Source: JAVKBW01 sp964352715
Lineage (GTDB): Bacteria; Pseudomonadota; Alphaproteobacteria; UBA8366; Aestuariispiraceae
DNA length: 11,613 nt
Assembly: GCA_964352715.1 (NCBI GenBank)
Contig: CAYGSU010000093.1
Span: forward strand, 1-11,613
Reading direction: 5' to 3'
Below, piece after piece: positions 1-7,133 of the stretch (positions within the stretch are counted from its first letter, which is position 1; the number at the start of each line of letters is the position of its first letter). The notes below the pieces were generated by a model, which searched no databases, was not told the DNA's origin, and saw nothing but the letters and a program-made list of their open reading frames with translations. A program made the translations under genes and the position numbers.

Positions 1-438
1 GACCTGATAGAAGGCCCAGAACAGGGTCGTGCCGAGGCAGAGGATGACGCCGACGGTCAGCACCTTGCGCAGCGGCAGAAACCAGTCGGGAAATACCCCG
101 GCGCGCACCGCCCGAAGGTCGACGAAATAGGCCAGCGCAAAGGCGAAAATCAGCACGAACAGGGCCGGCGCGGGGTACAGCCGCAATGTGATCCAGGCGA
201 TCAGCGGCGGCAGCACCGACCAGCCCATCGTGGCCCAGCCGTCGTCGCCGGAAAACGCCCGCGCCCAGTGAATGCCGCCAAGGAAGGACAGGATCGCCGC
301 ACCATAGGTCAGCTGAAACGTCATCGCCTCGCTTTCCCAGACCGGGTCGCCGGACCAGATGGCCGCCGAACTGGCGACGAAGGGCAGCAGGCCGGACAGG
401 CCGCAAACACGGGCGGTAACGGGGACATCTCTCAACAT
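1..438 (-). CDS. DUF3429 family membrane protein (3' end cut by window edge)
   Basis: Translating the minus strand from the ATG at 436-438 gives 146 uninterrupted codons to the window edge, so the stop lies outside. The product is hydrophobic, with about four membrane segments. It begins MLRDVPVTARVCGLSGLLPF and contains YGAAILSFLGGIHWARAF near residues 45-62. This glycine-rich 'LSFLGG-HW' stretch is typical of DUF3429, a family related to eukaryotic TMEM69, whose members are about 150 residues long, so little is missing. A stop codon (448-450) lies three codons upstream in frame, which limits the start to this ATG or a later codon. The gene sits 9 nt after the YkvA-family gene on the same strand and has no visible Shine-Dalgarno, suggesting cotranscription and translational coupling. 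It is probably an inner-membrane protein. The biochemical role is unknown. Confidence 0.8.
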   Translation of the reverse strand, partial: MLRDVPVTARVCGLSGLLPFVASSAAIWSGDPVWESEAMTFQLTYGAAILSFLGGIHWARAFSGDDGWATMGWSVLPPLIAWITLRLYPAPALFVLIFAFALAYFVDLRAVRAGVFPDWFLPLRKVLTVGVILCLGTTLFWAFYQV

Positions 439-447
439 GAGAAAAGT

Positions 448-864
448 CTAAACCGATTTGCCGCCGGATTCACCAGAAGTTTCCATAGACAAAGCGTCGC
501 GGGCGCGGGCGTGGTGTTCCGGCGTTACATGGTCTTTCACGATGGTCCAGACAGCCCAGAACACGGTGGCGTCATCGGTGAAGCCCAGACCGGCGATGAT
601 ATCCGGCACTGCATCGGCGGGAACGACGAAATAGGCGAGCGCGGCCAGAATCAGCAGTTTCACCCGGCGCGGGGTGTTCGGGTCTGAGACCGCGTAATAG
701 CTGGCGACGGCTTCCGGCGCGAACGGGATGCGGGCGGCGAAGCGTTTCATCTTCGGCCAGAATCCCTCCTTCACCCTGCGGCGGTTTTCGCCCTCGCGGG
801 ATGGCGCGGCCAGTGCCGGCAGATCGGGGGTCATTTGGTCCATTGACAGAATATGGGGATGCAT
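448..864 (-). CDS. YkvA/DUF1232 family membrane protein
   Basis: 138 residues. The core at about residues 66-105 carries the DUF1232 (YkvA) pattern: a basic TPRRVK lead-in, a hydrophobic helix, then YFVVPADAVPDIIAGLGFTD, where the 'P-D--PD' and 'G--DD' motifs are the family hallmark. The N-terminal 40 residues are polar and the C-terminal tail is Ser/Gly-rich. DUF1232 proteins are small membrane-associated proteins of unknown function. Possible starts are the ATG at 864, Met8 (843) and Met11 (834). None has a strong Shine-Dalgarno, so the start is uncertain by up to ten codons. It is followed 9 nt later by the DUF3429 gene on the same strand, a likely two-gene operon, and diverges from the LysE-type exporter with only 50 nt between starts. 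Confidence 0.85.
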   Translation of the reverse strand: MHPHILSMDQMTPDLPALAAPSREGENRRRVKEGFWPKMKRFAARIPFAPEAVASYYAVSDPNTPRRVKLLILAALAYFVVPADAVPDIIAGLGFTDDATVFWAVWTIVKDHVTPEHHARARDALSMETSGESGGKSV

Positions 865-914
865 GGCTCGCTGGTCCAGTGGCTGGACGCCACAGCGCCT
901 TTCGGAGAAAAACC

Positions 915-1553
915 ATGCCCATCGAAAACTGGATCGCCTATGCGATCGCGACCGAACTGATTCTGATCATTCCCGGCCCGTCCGTCCTGCTGGTGGTCGG
1001 ATACGCCCTGTCGCGCGGGCAAGCGGCAGGCCTGAAATGCGTCGCCGGCTGCAGCACCGGCGCGGCCATCGCCTTTATTGTCGCTTTCGCCGGGCTCGGC
1101 GCCTTGCTGGCCGCGTCCAGCACGGCGTTCACGGTGGTGAAGATCGCCGGCGCGGTTTACCTCGTCTATCTCGGCATCAAGATGTGGCGCAGCAAGCCGA
1201 AGGATTTTACGGTGTCGGCGGGTGACGGGCCGGAGGCGGAAACCGGCTGGCGCAATTCGCCCTATCTGCATGGGCTGGTCACGACGATCCTGAACCCGAA
1301 AATCGTCGTCTTTCTGGTCGCCTTCGTGCCGCAATTCATGGATCCGGCCGCGGCCGCGCTGCCGCAGGCTGTCATCATGACGGTTACCTTCGCCGGCCTG
1401 GCGCTGATCAGCGACGGCGTCTATGCGGTGCTGGCTTCGCGCGCCCGCGGCCTGTTCCTGAATGCACGGTCAGCCCGGCTGATGAACCGCATCGGCGGGT
1501 CTTTCCTGATCGGCGCCGGCATTTTCACCGCTGTCGCGCGGCGCAGCACGTGA
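915..1553 (+). CDS. LysE/RhtB family exporter (first copy)
   Basis: 212 residues, the usual RhtB/LysE length. The ATG at 915 is chosen over in-frame upstream codons because a CGGAG Shine-Dalgarno sits at 903-907 and the protein then starts at the first membrane helix (MPIENWIAYAIATE). Family marks are the PGPS motif at residues 20-23 in TM1, a conserved small-residue-rich TM2, ILNPK at about 125-129 and FVPQF at about 137-141. About six membrane segments are expected. The family exports amino acids or related small molecules across the inner membrane by proton antiport; the substrate cannot be read from the sequence. The gene stands alone on its strand, diverges from the YkvA-type gene and is followed 29 nt later by a rho-independent terminator, so it is probably monocistronic. 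Confidence 0.9.
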   Translation: MPIENWIAYAIATELILIIPGPSVLLVVGYALSRGQAAGLKCVAGCSTGAAIAFIVAFAGLGALLAASSTAFTVVKIAGAVYLVYLGIKMWRSKPKDFTVSAGDGPEAETGWRNSPYLHGLVTTILNPKIVVFLVAFVPQFMDPAAAALPQAVIMTVTFAGLALISDGVYAVLASRARGLFLNARSARLMNRIGGSFLIGAGIFTAVARRST

Positions 1554-1582
1554 GCAGGGTTCGGTGTTGAAATGTCGCTGAT

Positions 1583-1608
1583 TCCCGGCCGTGAGCCGGG
1601 ATCTTTTT
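1583..1608 (+). terminator. Rho-independent terminator after the first LysE-type gene
   Basis: A perfect 7-bp stem, TCCCGGC (1583-1589) with GCCGGGA (1595-1601), closes a five-base loop (CGTGA) and is followed by TCTTTTT (1602-1608). The T-run is on the plus strand only, so it terminates the upstream exporter gene and insulates the helicase operon. The reverse complement has no T tract after the stem. Confidence 0.8.
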
Positions 1609-1653
1609 CAGGGTGAATCACCGCGAGACAGGAAAATGGCCGCCCGCCCTTGC

Positions 1654-1676
1654 ACTTGGCGGTCAAACGTCCAAGT
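1654..1676. repeat. Inverted repeat upstream of the helicase operon
   Basis: ACTTGG (1654-1659) and CCAAGT (1671-1676) are perfect inverted 6-mers separated by 11 nt. The repeat overlaps the candidate -35 region and lies just ahead of the -10-like TATAAC. It could be an operator for a dimeric regulator, but a 6-bp repeat can arise by chance. Confidence 0.35.
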
Positions 1677-1686
1677 TTCTTATAAC
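1656..1686 (+). promoter_or_regulatory. Candidate sigma-70-type promoter of the helicase operon
   Basis: A -35-like TTGGCG (1656-1661) lies 19 nt from TATAAC (1681-1686), or 18 nt if the -10 is read as TTATAA (1680-1685). The region is locally AT-richer than its surroundings, lies between the upstream terminator and the helicase start, and would give a leader of only about 20 nt. The spacing is longer than the ideal 17 nt, so this is a candidate only. Confidence 0.4.
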
Positions 1687-1710
1687 GGCAACAAACCGGC
1701 TGTTGCGTGA

Positions 1711-4308
1711 ATGAACGAACAGGGCAAGAGTATTCGTATGACGCAGACCCGGTCCGACCGCGGCACCGTCCGCGCCGTCCTTGGCCCGACCAACACGGGC
1801 AAGACGCATCTGGCGATTGAGCGGATGCTTGGCTACCCGACCGGCATGATCGGCTTTCCCCTGCGCCTTCTGGCCCGCGAAAACTATGACCGTATCGTCC
1901 GACAGACCAGCGTGCGCGATGTCGCGCTGGTGACCGGCGAGGAAAAGATCATCCCGCCGAATCCGCGCTGGTGGGTCTGCACCGTGGAATCGATGCCGGT
2001 CGATCTGCCGGTCGATTTCATGGCGATCGATGAAATCCAGCTCTGCGCCGACCCGGACCGCGGCCATATCTTCACCGACCGGTTGCTGAACGCGCGTGGC
2101 CTGTTTGAAACCATGTTCATGGGCGCCGATACGGTACGCGGCCTGCTGTCCAGTCTGGTGACCGATCTGCAGGTTGAAACCCGCCCGCGCCTGTCGACCC
2201 TCACCTATGCCGGCGCGAAGAAGCTGACCCGCCTGCCCCGGCGCAGCGCGGTGGTCGCGTTTTCGGTCAACGAGGTTTACGAACTGGCGGAACTGGTGCG
2301 CCGGCAACGCGGCGGCACGGCGGTGGTGCTCGGCGCGCTCAGCCCGCGCACCCGCAACGCGCAGGTGCAGATGTATCAGGAAGGCGAGGTCGATTACCTG
2401 GTCGCGACCGACGCCATCGGCATGGGCCTGAACATGGATATCGACCATGTCGCCTTCGCCCGGATGCGCAAGTTCGACGGCCGCCGGCGGCGCATGCTGG
2501 ATGCGCCGGAAGTCGGCCAGATCGCCGGCCGCGCCGGCCGCCACATGAATGACGGCACCTTCGGCGTCACCAACGATCTGGGTGCAATGACGCCGGACCT
2601 GATCGACGCCGTGGAAAACCATCTCTACAAGCCGGTCACTCAGGCGTTCTGGCGCAACCGGGTGCTGGATTTCGATACGCCGAAACTGCTGATGCGATCC
2701 CTGCAACTACAACCCGACCGGCTGCAACTGGTGCGAACCCGCGAGGTCGAGGACCAGCGGGCGCTGGCGGCGTTGATGAAAAACCCCGCTATCGGCGGGC
2801 GGGCGACGACGCGCGACCGGGTGCGGCTGTTGTGGGATGTCTGCCAGATACCGGATTTCCGCAAGGTCTCGCCGGATCATCATGCCGAACTGCTGGCCCA
2901 GGTCTTCACAAGGCTGACCGATGGCGAGGGTGTGCTGCCGCAGGAATGGATTGCCGGGCAGCTTAACCGGCTCGACCGGCTGGATGGCGATATCGATACC
3001 ATCACCACCCGTATCGCCTATATTCGCACATTGGCCTATATCGCCCACCGGTCGGACTGGCTGGACGACGCGGCAGGCTGGCGCGACCAGGCGCGCGATC
3101 TGGAAGACCGGCTTTCCGACGTGCTGCACGACCGGCTGATCCAGCGGTTTGTCGACCGCCGGGCCTCAGTGCTGAACCGCAAGGACCTGGATACGGATTC
3201 GATGCTGGCCGGCATCAAGGTGTCGGGCGAGGTGGTGGTTGAAGGCTACCCGATCGGCCGCATGACCGGTTTCGTGTTCGAGGCCGATGCAACCGCAACC
3301 GCGCAGGAAGCGCGCGCCATTCTGGCCGTCGCCGAACGGGCGGCGGTGCAGGATGCCGAACGCCGGGTCAGCCTGCTGGAAGCCGCCAGCGATGCCGATA
3401 TCACCCTGCTGGAAGGCGGGCGCATCGGCTGGCACGGTGCGCCGGTCGCCAAGCTGATGGCGGGTGATGGCATCCTGAAGCCACGCGTCGTGCTGATCGA
3501 AAACACGCTGACCAGCGGCGCAATGAAACGCCGGGCCGAGGCGCGGCTGACCGACTGGCTGACCGGCCATGTCACCCGCCGGCTGAAGCCTCTGTTTCTG
3601 GTGCAGCCTCAGGCCCTCAGCGGCGCCGGGCGCGGCCTTTTGTATCGCCTGCATGAAGGGCTCGGCCAGTGCTGCCGCACCGCCGCCGGCGATCAGGTGA
3701 AGGCGCTGACCGAGGCCGACAAATCGATTTTCGCCAAGGCCGGCATCCGCTTCGGGTATGAAACGGTCTATGCCGCCTCGACCCTGAAACCGGGGCCGAT
3801 CCGCACCAAGGCGGCGCTCTGGGCGGCGTGGAAAAAGGAAACGACGCCGGTGTTGCCGCAAGGCCAGGTGCTGGCCCATCCGGTCGATTTCTGCCAGAAC
3901 GAGGCGTGGTTCTCGATGGGGTTCCGGCGGTCCGGTCCGGTGGCGATCCGGGTCGACCGGGCCGAACGGTTGTTCGCCGAAGCCCGCCGCCGGGGCCGCG
4001 AAGCCCCGGTTGAAGCCAGCGCCAGTCTGGCCGACATCGCCGGCGTCAGCGTCGACCACATGCCGGCGGTGCTGTCCAGTTTCGGCTTCAAGCCGGTGGA
4101 TACGCCGCAGGGCAAACGGTTCCGCCTGCCGCATCAGCGGGCGCGGCGCGGCCCGGATGGCGGCCTCGGCAAGAAACGCCGGCCGGCGTCGAAGCCGCCG
4201 ACAATCAACACAGCCTCGCCCTTCGCGAAGCTGGCAGCCCTGAAAATTTCTCCCGGCGCGGGCGCATCGCCCGCCGCCAAACCTGCCCCGAAGGCGAAAG
4301 GAAACTGA
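1711..4308 (+). CDS. Suv3-like DExH-box RNA helicase
   Basis: 865 residues. The Walker A motif GPTNTGKT is at residues 25-32. It is followed by the Suv3-type stretch MIGFPLRLLARE (46-57), the Walker B/DExH-class box DEIQ at 107-110, an ATDAIGMGLNMD motif near 231-242 and the motif VI arginine-finger block QIAGRAGR at 270-277. Together these mark the Suv3/SUPV3L1 branch of superfamily 2, ATP-driven RNA unwinding enzymes; in mitochondria Suv3 works with the RNA degradation machinery. The C-terminal half is the long extension seen in alphaproteobacterial members, with a small helical segment near 768-795 and a basic, Ala/Pro/Lys-rich tail from about 806, perhaps an RNA- or partner-binding arm. 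The start could be 1711 or Met10 at 1738; neither has a strong Shine-Dalgarno. It heads an operon with the S4-domain and TerB-like genes. Confidence 0.9.
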   Translation: MNEQGKSIRMTQTRSDRGTVRAVLGPTNTGKTHLAIERMLGYPTGMIGFPLRLLARENYDRIVRQTSVRDVALVTGEEKIIPPNPRWWVCTVESMPVDLPVDFMAIDEIQLCADPDRGHIFTDRLLNARGLFETMFMGADTVRGLLSSLVTDLQVETRPRLSTLTYAGAKKLTRLPRRSAVVAFSVNEVYELAELVRRQRGGTAVVLGALSPRTRNAQVQMYQEGEVDYLVATDAIGMGLNMDIDHVAFARMRKFDGRRRRMLDAPEVGQIAGRAGRHMNDGTFGVTNDLGAMTPDLIDAVENHLYKPVTQAFWRNRVLDFDTPKLLMRSLQLQPDRLQLVRTREVEDQRALAALMKNPAIGGRATTRDRVRLLWDVCQIPDFRKVSPDHHAELLAQVFTRLTDGEGVLPQEWIAGQLNRLDRLDGDIDTITTRIAYIRTLAYIAHRSDWLDDAAGWRDQARDLEDRLSDVLHDRLIQRFVDRRASVLNRKDLDTDSMLAGIKVSGEVVVEGYPIGRMTGFVFEADATATAQEARAILAVAERAAVQDAERRVSLLEAASDADITLLEGGRIGWHGAPVAKLMAGDGILKPRVVLIENTLTSGAMKRRAEARLTDWLTGHVTRRLKPLFLVQPQALSGAGRGLLYRLHEGLGQCCRTAAGDQVKALTEADKSIFAKAGIRFGYETVYAASTLKPGPIRTKAALWAAWKKETTPVLPQGQVLAHPVDFCQNEAWFSMGFRRSGPVAIRVDRAERLFAEARRRGREAPVEASASLADIAGVSVDHMPAVLSSFGFKPVDTPQGKRFRLPHQRARRGPDGGLGKKRRPASKPPTINTASPFAKLAALKISPGAGASPAAKPAPKAKGN

Positions 4309-4338
4309 CAACACCCATGACAACGCAAAGCTCTGTCG

Positions 4339-4740
4339 ATGTGTGATTACGGCGCAAAGCAGCGAATAGACAAATGGCTCTGGCATGCGCGGTTCTTTAA
4401 AACCCGGACGCTGGCGGCAAAAACCATTGAAGGCGGTCATTGCCGCGTCAACCGGCAGCGGATTTCGAAGTCCGGCCACGGGGTGCGCGCCGGTGATGTG
4501 CTGACCTTCACGCAAGGATCCGATGTGCGGGTCATCGAAATTCTCGATCTTGCGGAAAAGCGCGGGGGCGCCCCGGAAGCGCAGAAACTCTATACCGATC
4601 GCGACCCGCCGAAACGCCGGGAACGGATCGATCTTTCTACCGACCCCATTCGCGCGCCGGTGCCGACCCGCGAAAAGGGCGACGGCAGACCCACCAAGAA
4701 GGACCGTCGCGCCTTCGATAAAATGACGGAACAAGTATGA
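4339..4740 (+). CDS. S4-domain RNA-binding protein, Hsp15-like
   Basis: 133 residues, the same length I recall for E. coli Hsp15 (HslR). An S4 RNA-binding domain covers about residues 9-57: RIDKWLWHARFFKTRTLAA, then EGGHCRVN and the hairpin VRAGDVLTF. The lysine/arginine-rich tail ending GRPTKKDRRAFDK resembles the Hsp15 C-terminus. Hsp15 binds stalled 50S subunits carrying nascent peptidyl-tRNA, so a ribosome-rescue or rRNA-binding role is the best inference. The gene begins 30 nt after the helicase stop and its stop overlaps the start of the TerB-like gene (ATGA, 4737-4740), so it is cotranscribed with both. The start is awkward: there is no good Shine-Dalgarno, and a second ATG at 4317 in another frame has AAAGGAAA upstream but meets a TGA after nine codons. 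The 5' end may contain a frame error. Confidence 0.88.
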   Translation: MCDYGAKQRIDKWLWHARFFKTRTLAAKTIEGGHCRVNRQRISKSGHGVRAGDVLTFTQGSDVRVIEILDLAEKRGGAPEAQKLYTDRDPPKRRERIDLSTDPIRAPVPTREKGDGRPTKKDRRAFDKMTEQV

Positions 4741-5204
4741 TTGCAAAATTGAAGGAATTTCTGTTCGACCGCGAAGGCCGAAGCGAAACCGGTGGCAAGC
4801 ATGAGGCTGACGAACTGCATCTGGCCGCCGCCGCCCTGTTGCTGGAAGCCGCCCTGCTGGACGGGTCGCTGGACGATGTCGAACGCGAGGCCGTCACACG
4901 GCTGGTTCAGGCGCGGTTTGACCTCAGCGACGAGGACACCACGCTGATCATGACCGAGGCGGAAAAGAAGGCGCGCGACGCGGTTGAAATCCATTCCTTC
5001 CTGCGGGTGCTGATCTCCAATTTCGACCCGGAAGAACAGCGCGAACTGGTCGGCATGTTGTGGGACGTGATCTGCGCCGACGGCGAAATCCACGATTTCG
5101 AATCCAACCTGGTGCGCCGGGTCGTCGGCATGTCCGCCGTGACCGACCAGGAATCCGGCGCTGCGAAAAAACAGGCGATGGCGAAATACGGCATTGCGGG
5201 GTGA
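4737..5204 (+). CDS. TerB family protein
   Basis: 155 residues, almost all predicted alpha-helical and soluble. It shows the two acidic helix-turn blocks of the TerB fold: LLDGSLDDVEREAV at about 40-53, then FDLSDEDT at 61-68, and the second copy CADGEIHDFESNLV at 113-126. TerB-like domains are named from tellurite-resistance operons and bind divalent metal through such acidic residues. Stand-alone TerB proteins in other contexts have no settled function, so tellurite resistance should not be assumed; no other ter gene is visible. The ATG overlaps the S4 gene stop by four bases, implying translational coupling. The stop is four bases from the stop of the convergent MFS gene, leaving no room for a separate terminator. 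Confidence 0.85.
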   Translation: MIAKLKEFLFDREGRSETGGKHEADELHLAAAALLLEAALLDGSLDDVEREAVTRLVQARFDLSDEDTTLIMTEAEKKARDAVEIHSFLRVLISNFDPEEQRELVGMLWDVICADGEIHDFESNLVRRVVGMSAVTDQESGAAKKQAMAKYGIAG

Positions 5205-5208
5205 GGGG

Positions 5209-6492
5209 CTAGACCTTCTTCACCTGCTGCAGCAGAACCAACCCGACTACCAGAAACACGATGATCGTCGCCATGCCGGCGCGCTGGCTGTCGAAAGCCA
5301 GCGTCACCCATCCCAGAACCAGCGGGCCGACAAAGGCCGTTGCCTTGCCGGAAAACGCATAAAGGCCGAAGAATTCGGTGCGCAATTCGGCCGGGGCGAG
5401 CCTTGCCATCATGGTCCGGCTCGACGCCTGCACCGGCCCGAGAAACACCCCGATGCCAAGCCCGATCATGAAAAACGCCTGCTTGTCGTCCACCATCAGG
5501 GCGGCGGCCGTCAGCGCGATCAGGCAGACCAGCGATATGGTGATCACCGGTTTCGCGCCGATCCGGTCATCCAGCACCGCGAAGCTGGCCGCGCCCAGTC
5601 CGGCGGTGATGTTGAGAGCGATGCCGAACTGGATCACTTCCGCCACATCCATGCCGAACGTGCCGGCGGCGTAGATGCCGCCGAAGGCGAACAGGGTGTT
5701 CAGCCCGTCGGTGAAGATCATGCGGGCGATCAGAAACCGGAAGGCCTGCTTGTAGTCGCGGATTTTCTTCAGCGTGGCGATCAGCGTGGCGACGCCCTCG
5801 CCGACGGATTGCCGCAAGGAAAGCCCGGTCGATGGCCGGTCTGGCGTGAACAGAAACAGCGGCAGGCAGAAGACGGCGTACCAGACGGCAACGACCAGGA
5901 CCGAGGCGCGGACATGTTCGGCATTGTCCTTGCTTACCCCGAACAACGGCGTGTCGGTCTGGATGAAGGCCAAAAGGCAGAACACCAGACAAACCAGCCC
6001 GCCGGCATACCCGAGGCCCCAGCCCCAGCCGGATATCCGTCCCCACAGGCGGCGCGGTGCGATATCGGCCAGCATGGCGTTGTAGAACACGGTGCTGAAT
6101 TCAAACCCGATGGTGGCGACGATGACGCCGGCCAGCGCCAGCGGAATGAAGGCGGCATCCGGCTCGGCAAACCACAGAAAGGCGGTGGCGGCGCAGCACA
6201 GGGCGGTCAGCACCGCCAGAAACGGCTTTCGCGGGCCGGCCTTGTCGGAAATCGCGCCAACCGCCGGGGCCAGCACGGCGATCAAAATGCCGCTGACCGC
6301 CATCGCATTGCCCCACAAAGCGGTGCCGCTTTCAGGCGTTTCGGCGATGCCTTGCGTGAAATAGGTGGCGAACACGAAGGTGGTGACGACCGCCGGAAAG
6401 CCGGAATTCGCCCAGTCATAGAGGCACCAGGAAAAGGCTGACCGTTTGTCGATCGGCGTGTCGACGGATGGTTCGGCGGTGCGGTCGATCAT
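5209..6492 (-). CDS. MFS transporter, Atg22/UMF1 family
   Basis: 427 residues with about 12 membrane segments. The N-terminal signature WCLYDWANSGF (residues 22-32), running into a hydrophobic helix ending FATYF, is diagnostic of the Atg22-like/UMF1 branch of the major facilitator superfamily. An MFS loop motif of the form GAISDKAGPRKPF follows at about 79-91. A second short motif RTEFFGLYAFSGKATAF near 368-384 is also typical of the family. Yeast Atg22 helps export amino acids from the vacuole; the substrates of bacterial relatives are unknown. The start at 6492 is backed by a GGAG Shine-Dalgarno (complement of 6498-6501) six bases upstream. It is convergent with the TerB-like gene and divergent from the YbjQ-family gene, so probably has its own promoter in 6493-6594. 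Confidence 0.9.
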   Translation of the reverse strand: MIDRTAEPSVDTPIDKRSAFSWCLYDWANSGFPAVVTTFVFATYFTQGIAETPESGTALWGNAMAVSGILIAVLAPAVGAISDKAGPRKPFLAVLTALCCAATAFLWFAEPDAAFIPLALAGVIVATIGFEFSTVFYNAMLADIAPRRLWGRISGWGWGLGYAGGLVCLVFCLLAFIQTDTPLFGVSKDNAEHVRASVLVVAVWYAVFCLPLFLFTPDRPSTGLSLRQSVGEGVATLIATLKKIRDYKQAFRFLIARMIFTDGLNTLFAFGGIYAAGTFGMDVAEVIQFGIALNITAGLGAASFAVLDDRIGAKPVITISLVCLIALTAAALMVDDKQAFFMIGLGIGVFLGPVQASSRTMMARLAPAELRTEFFGLYAFSGKATAFVGPLVLGWVTLAFDSQRAGMATIIVFLVVGLVLLQQVKKV

Positions 6493-6594
6493 CGGGGCTC
6501 CATCACGTCGGTTAGGGCTGGGAATTGCCGAACAGGGTGATTAGCATGACCGCACCGGAAACGATAGAACCCCCTCAAGCACAGGAGCATCCCC

Positions 6595-6896
6595 ATGATC
6601 GTCACCACCACGGATTCCGTTGAAGGCCGCCGGATCAAGCAGTATCTGGGCATTTGCAGCGGCGAGGCCGTTATCGGCGCGAATGTGTTCAAGGACATGT
6701 TTGCCGGCATTCGCGATGTCGTCGGCGGCCGCGCCGGGTCGTATGAAAAAATCCTCAACGAAGGCAAGCAGGAAGCGATAACCGACATGGCCGAACAGGC
6801 CGATAAGTGGGGCGCCAGCGCCATTGTCGGCGTCGATATCGATTACGAGGTGCTGGGCAAGGAAAACGGCATGATGATGGTCGTCGCCAACGGCAC
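6595..6896 (+). CDS. YbjQ/UPF0145 family protein (3' end lost in N gap)
   Basis: 101 residues are readable before the N run. The sequence matches YbjQ (DUF74/UPF0145) along its whole length: GEAVIGANVFKDMFAGIRDV at 23-42, GGRAGSYEK at 44-52, ADKWGASAIVGVDIDYE at 69-85 and MMMVVANGT at 93-101. Family members are about 105-110 residues and end soon after the 'GTAV' motif, so only a few codons should be missing. The fold forms homo-oligomers and has been labelled heavy-metal-binding on thin evidence; the physiological role is unknown. An AGGAG Shine-Dalgarno (6583-6587) is placed 7 nt before the ATG. The gene diverges from the MFS transporter and, across the gap, would converge with the endonuclease III-like gene. 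Confidence 0.9.
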
Positions 6897-6996
6897 NNNN
6901 NNNNNNNNNNNNNNNNNNNNNNNNNNNNNNNNNNNNNNNNNNNNNNNNNNNNNNNNNNNNNNNNNNNNNNNNNNNNNNNNNNNNNNNNNNNNNNNN
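6897..6996. other. Assembly gap of exactly 100 N
   Basis: One hundred consecutive N. A round 100 is the usual placeholder for a scaffold gap of unknown length, so distances across it are not reliable. Two reading frames enter it, YbjQ from the left and an endonuclease III-like gene from the right, and both need coding sequence that is not shown. Confidence 0.98.
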
Positions 6997-7043
6997 TTTT
7001 CGGCGAGGCGGCTGAAGAAGGTTTCGATATCGGCTTTTTTCAT
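6997..7043 (-). CDS. nth: Probable endonuclease III, N-terminal fragment
   Basis: Only 15 codons are visible, from the ATG complementary to 7041-7043 leftward to the N gap: MKKADIETFFSRLAE, with a last partial codon (AA plus N) that is Asn or Lys. From memory, alphaproteobacterial endonuclease III proteins commonly begin this way, with a short 'K--I--FF-RLA' helix leading to 'NPEPKTELEY'. The position divergent from a DUF2244 gene also fits. Endonuclease III is a DNA glycosylase/AP lyase of base excision repair with a C-terminal iron-sulfur cluster. None of the catalytic residues (helix-hairpin-helix lysine, aspartate, four cysteines) can be seen, so the call rests on the leader alone. A full gene would need about 600 nt in the gap. 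Confidence 0.5.
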
Positions 7044-7102
7044 GGGCGGGCTGTCTGTTTCTGCGGTGCGACGCAGGGTCGCGGGTGTTTCGGGTCTATG
7101 GG

Positions 7103-7113
7103 ATTCCGGGAAT
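7103..7113. repeat. 11-bp palindrome in the nth/DUF2244 divergent region
   Basis: ATTCCGGGAAT is a perfect inverted repeat around a central G, in the 90-nt space between two divergent starts (7043 and 7134). A -10-like TACACT follows at 7121-7126, close to the DUF2244 ATG. It could be an operator; chance cannot be excluded. Confidence 0.3.
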
Positions 7114-7133
7114 TTCAGGTTACACTACAAGGC

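Noticed and set aside
3166..4746. Long 526-codon open frame on the minus strand opposite the helicase
   Set aside because: It is antisense to strongly conserved helicase and S4 coding sequence, its translation is rich in Arg, Gly, His and Gln with no recognisable domain, and it is a typical GC-rich antisense artefact.
4737..5204. Tellurite-resistance operon suggested by the TerB-like gene
   Set aside because: No terA, terC, terD, terE or terZ is present, and isolated TerB domains occur in many unrelated settings.
5194..6441. 415-codon plus-strand open frame opposite the MFS transporter
   Set aside because: Low-complexity Gly/Asp/Gln/Arg-rich translation complementary to a clear 12-helix transporter; no family features and no ribosome binding site.
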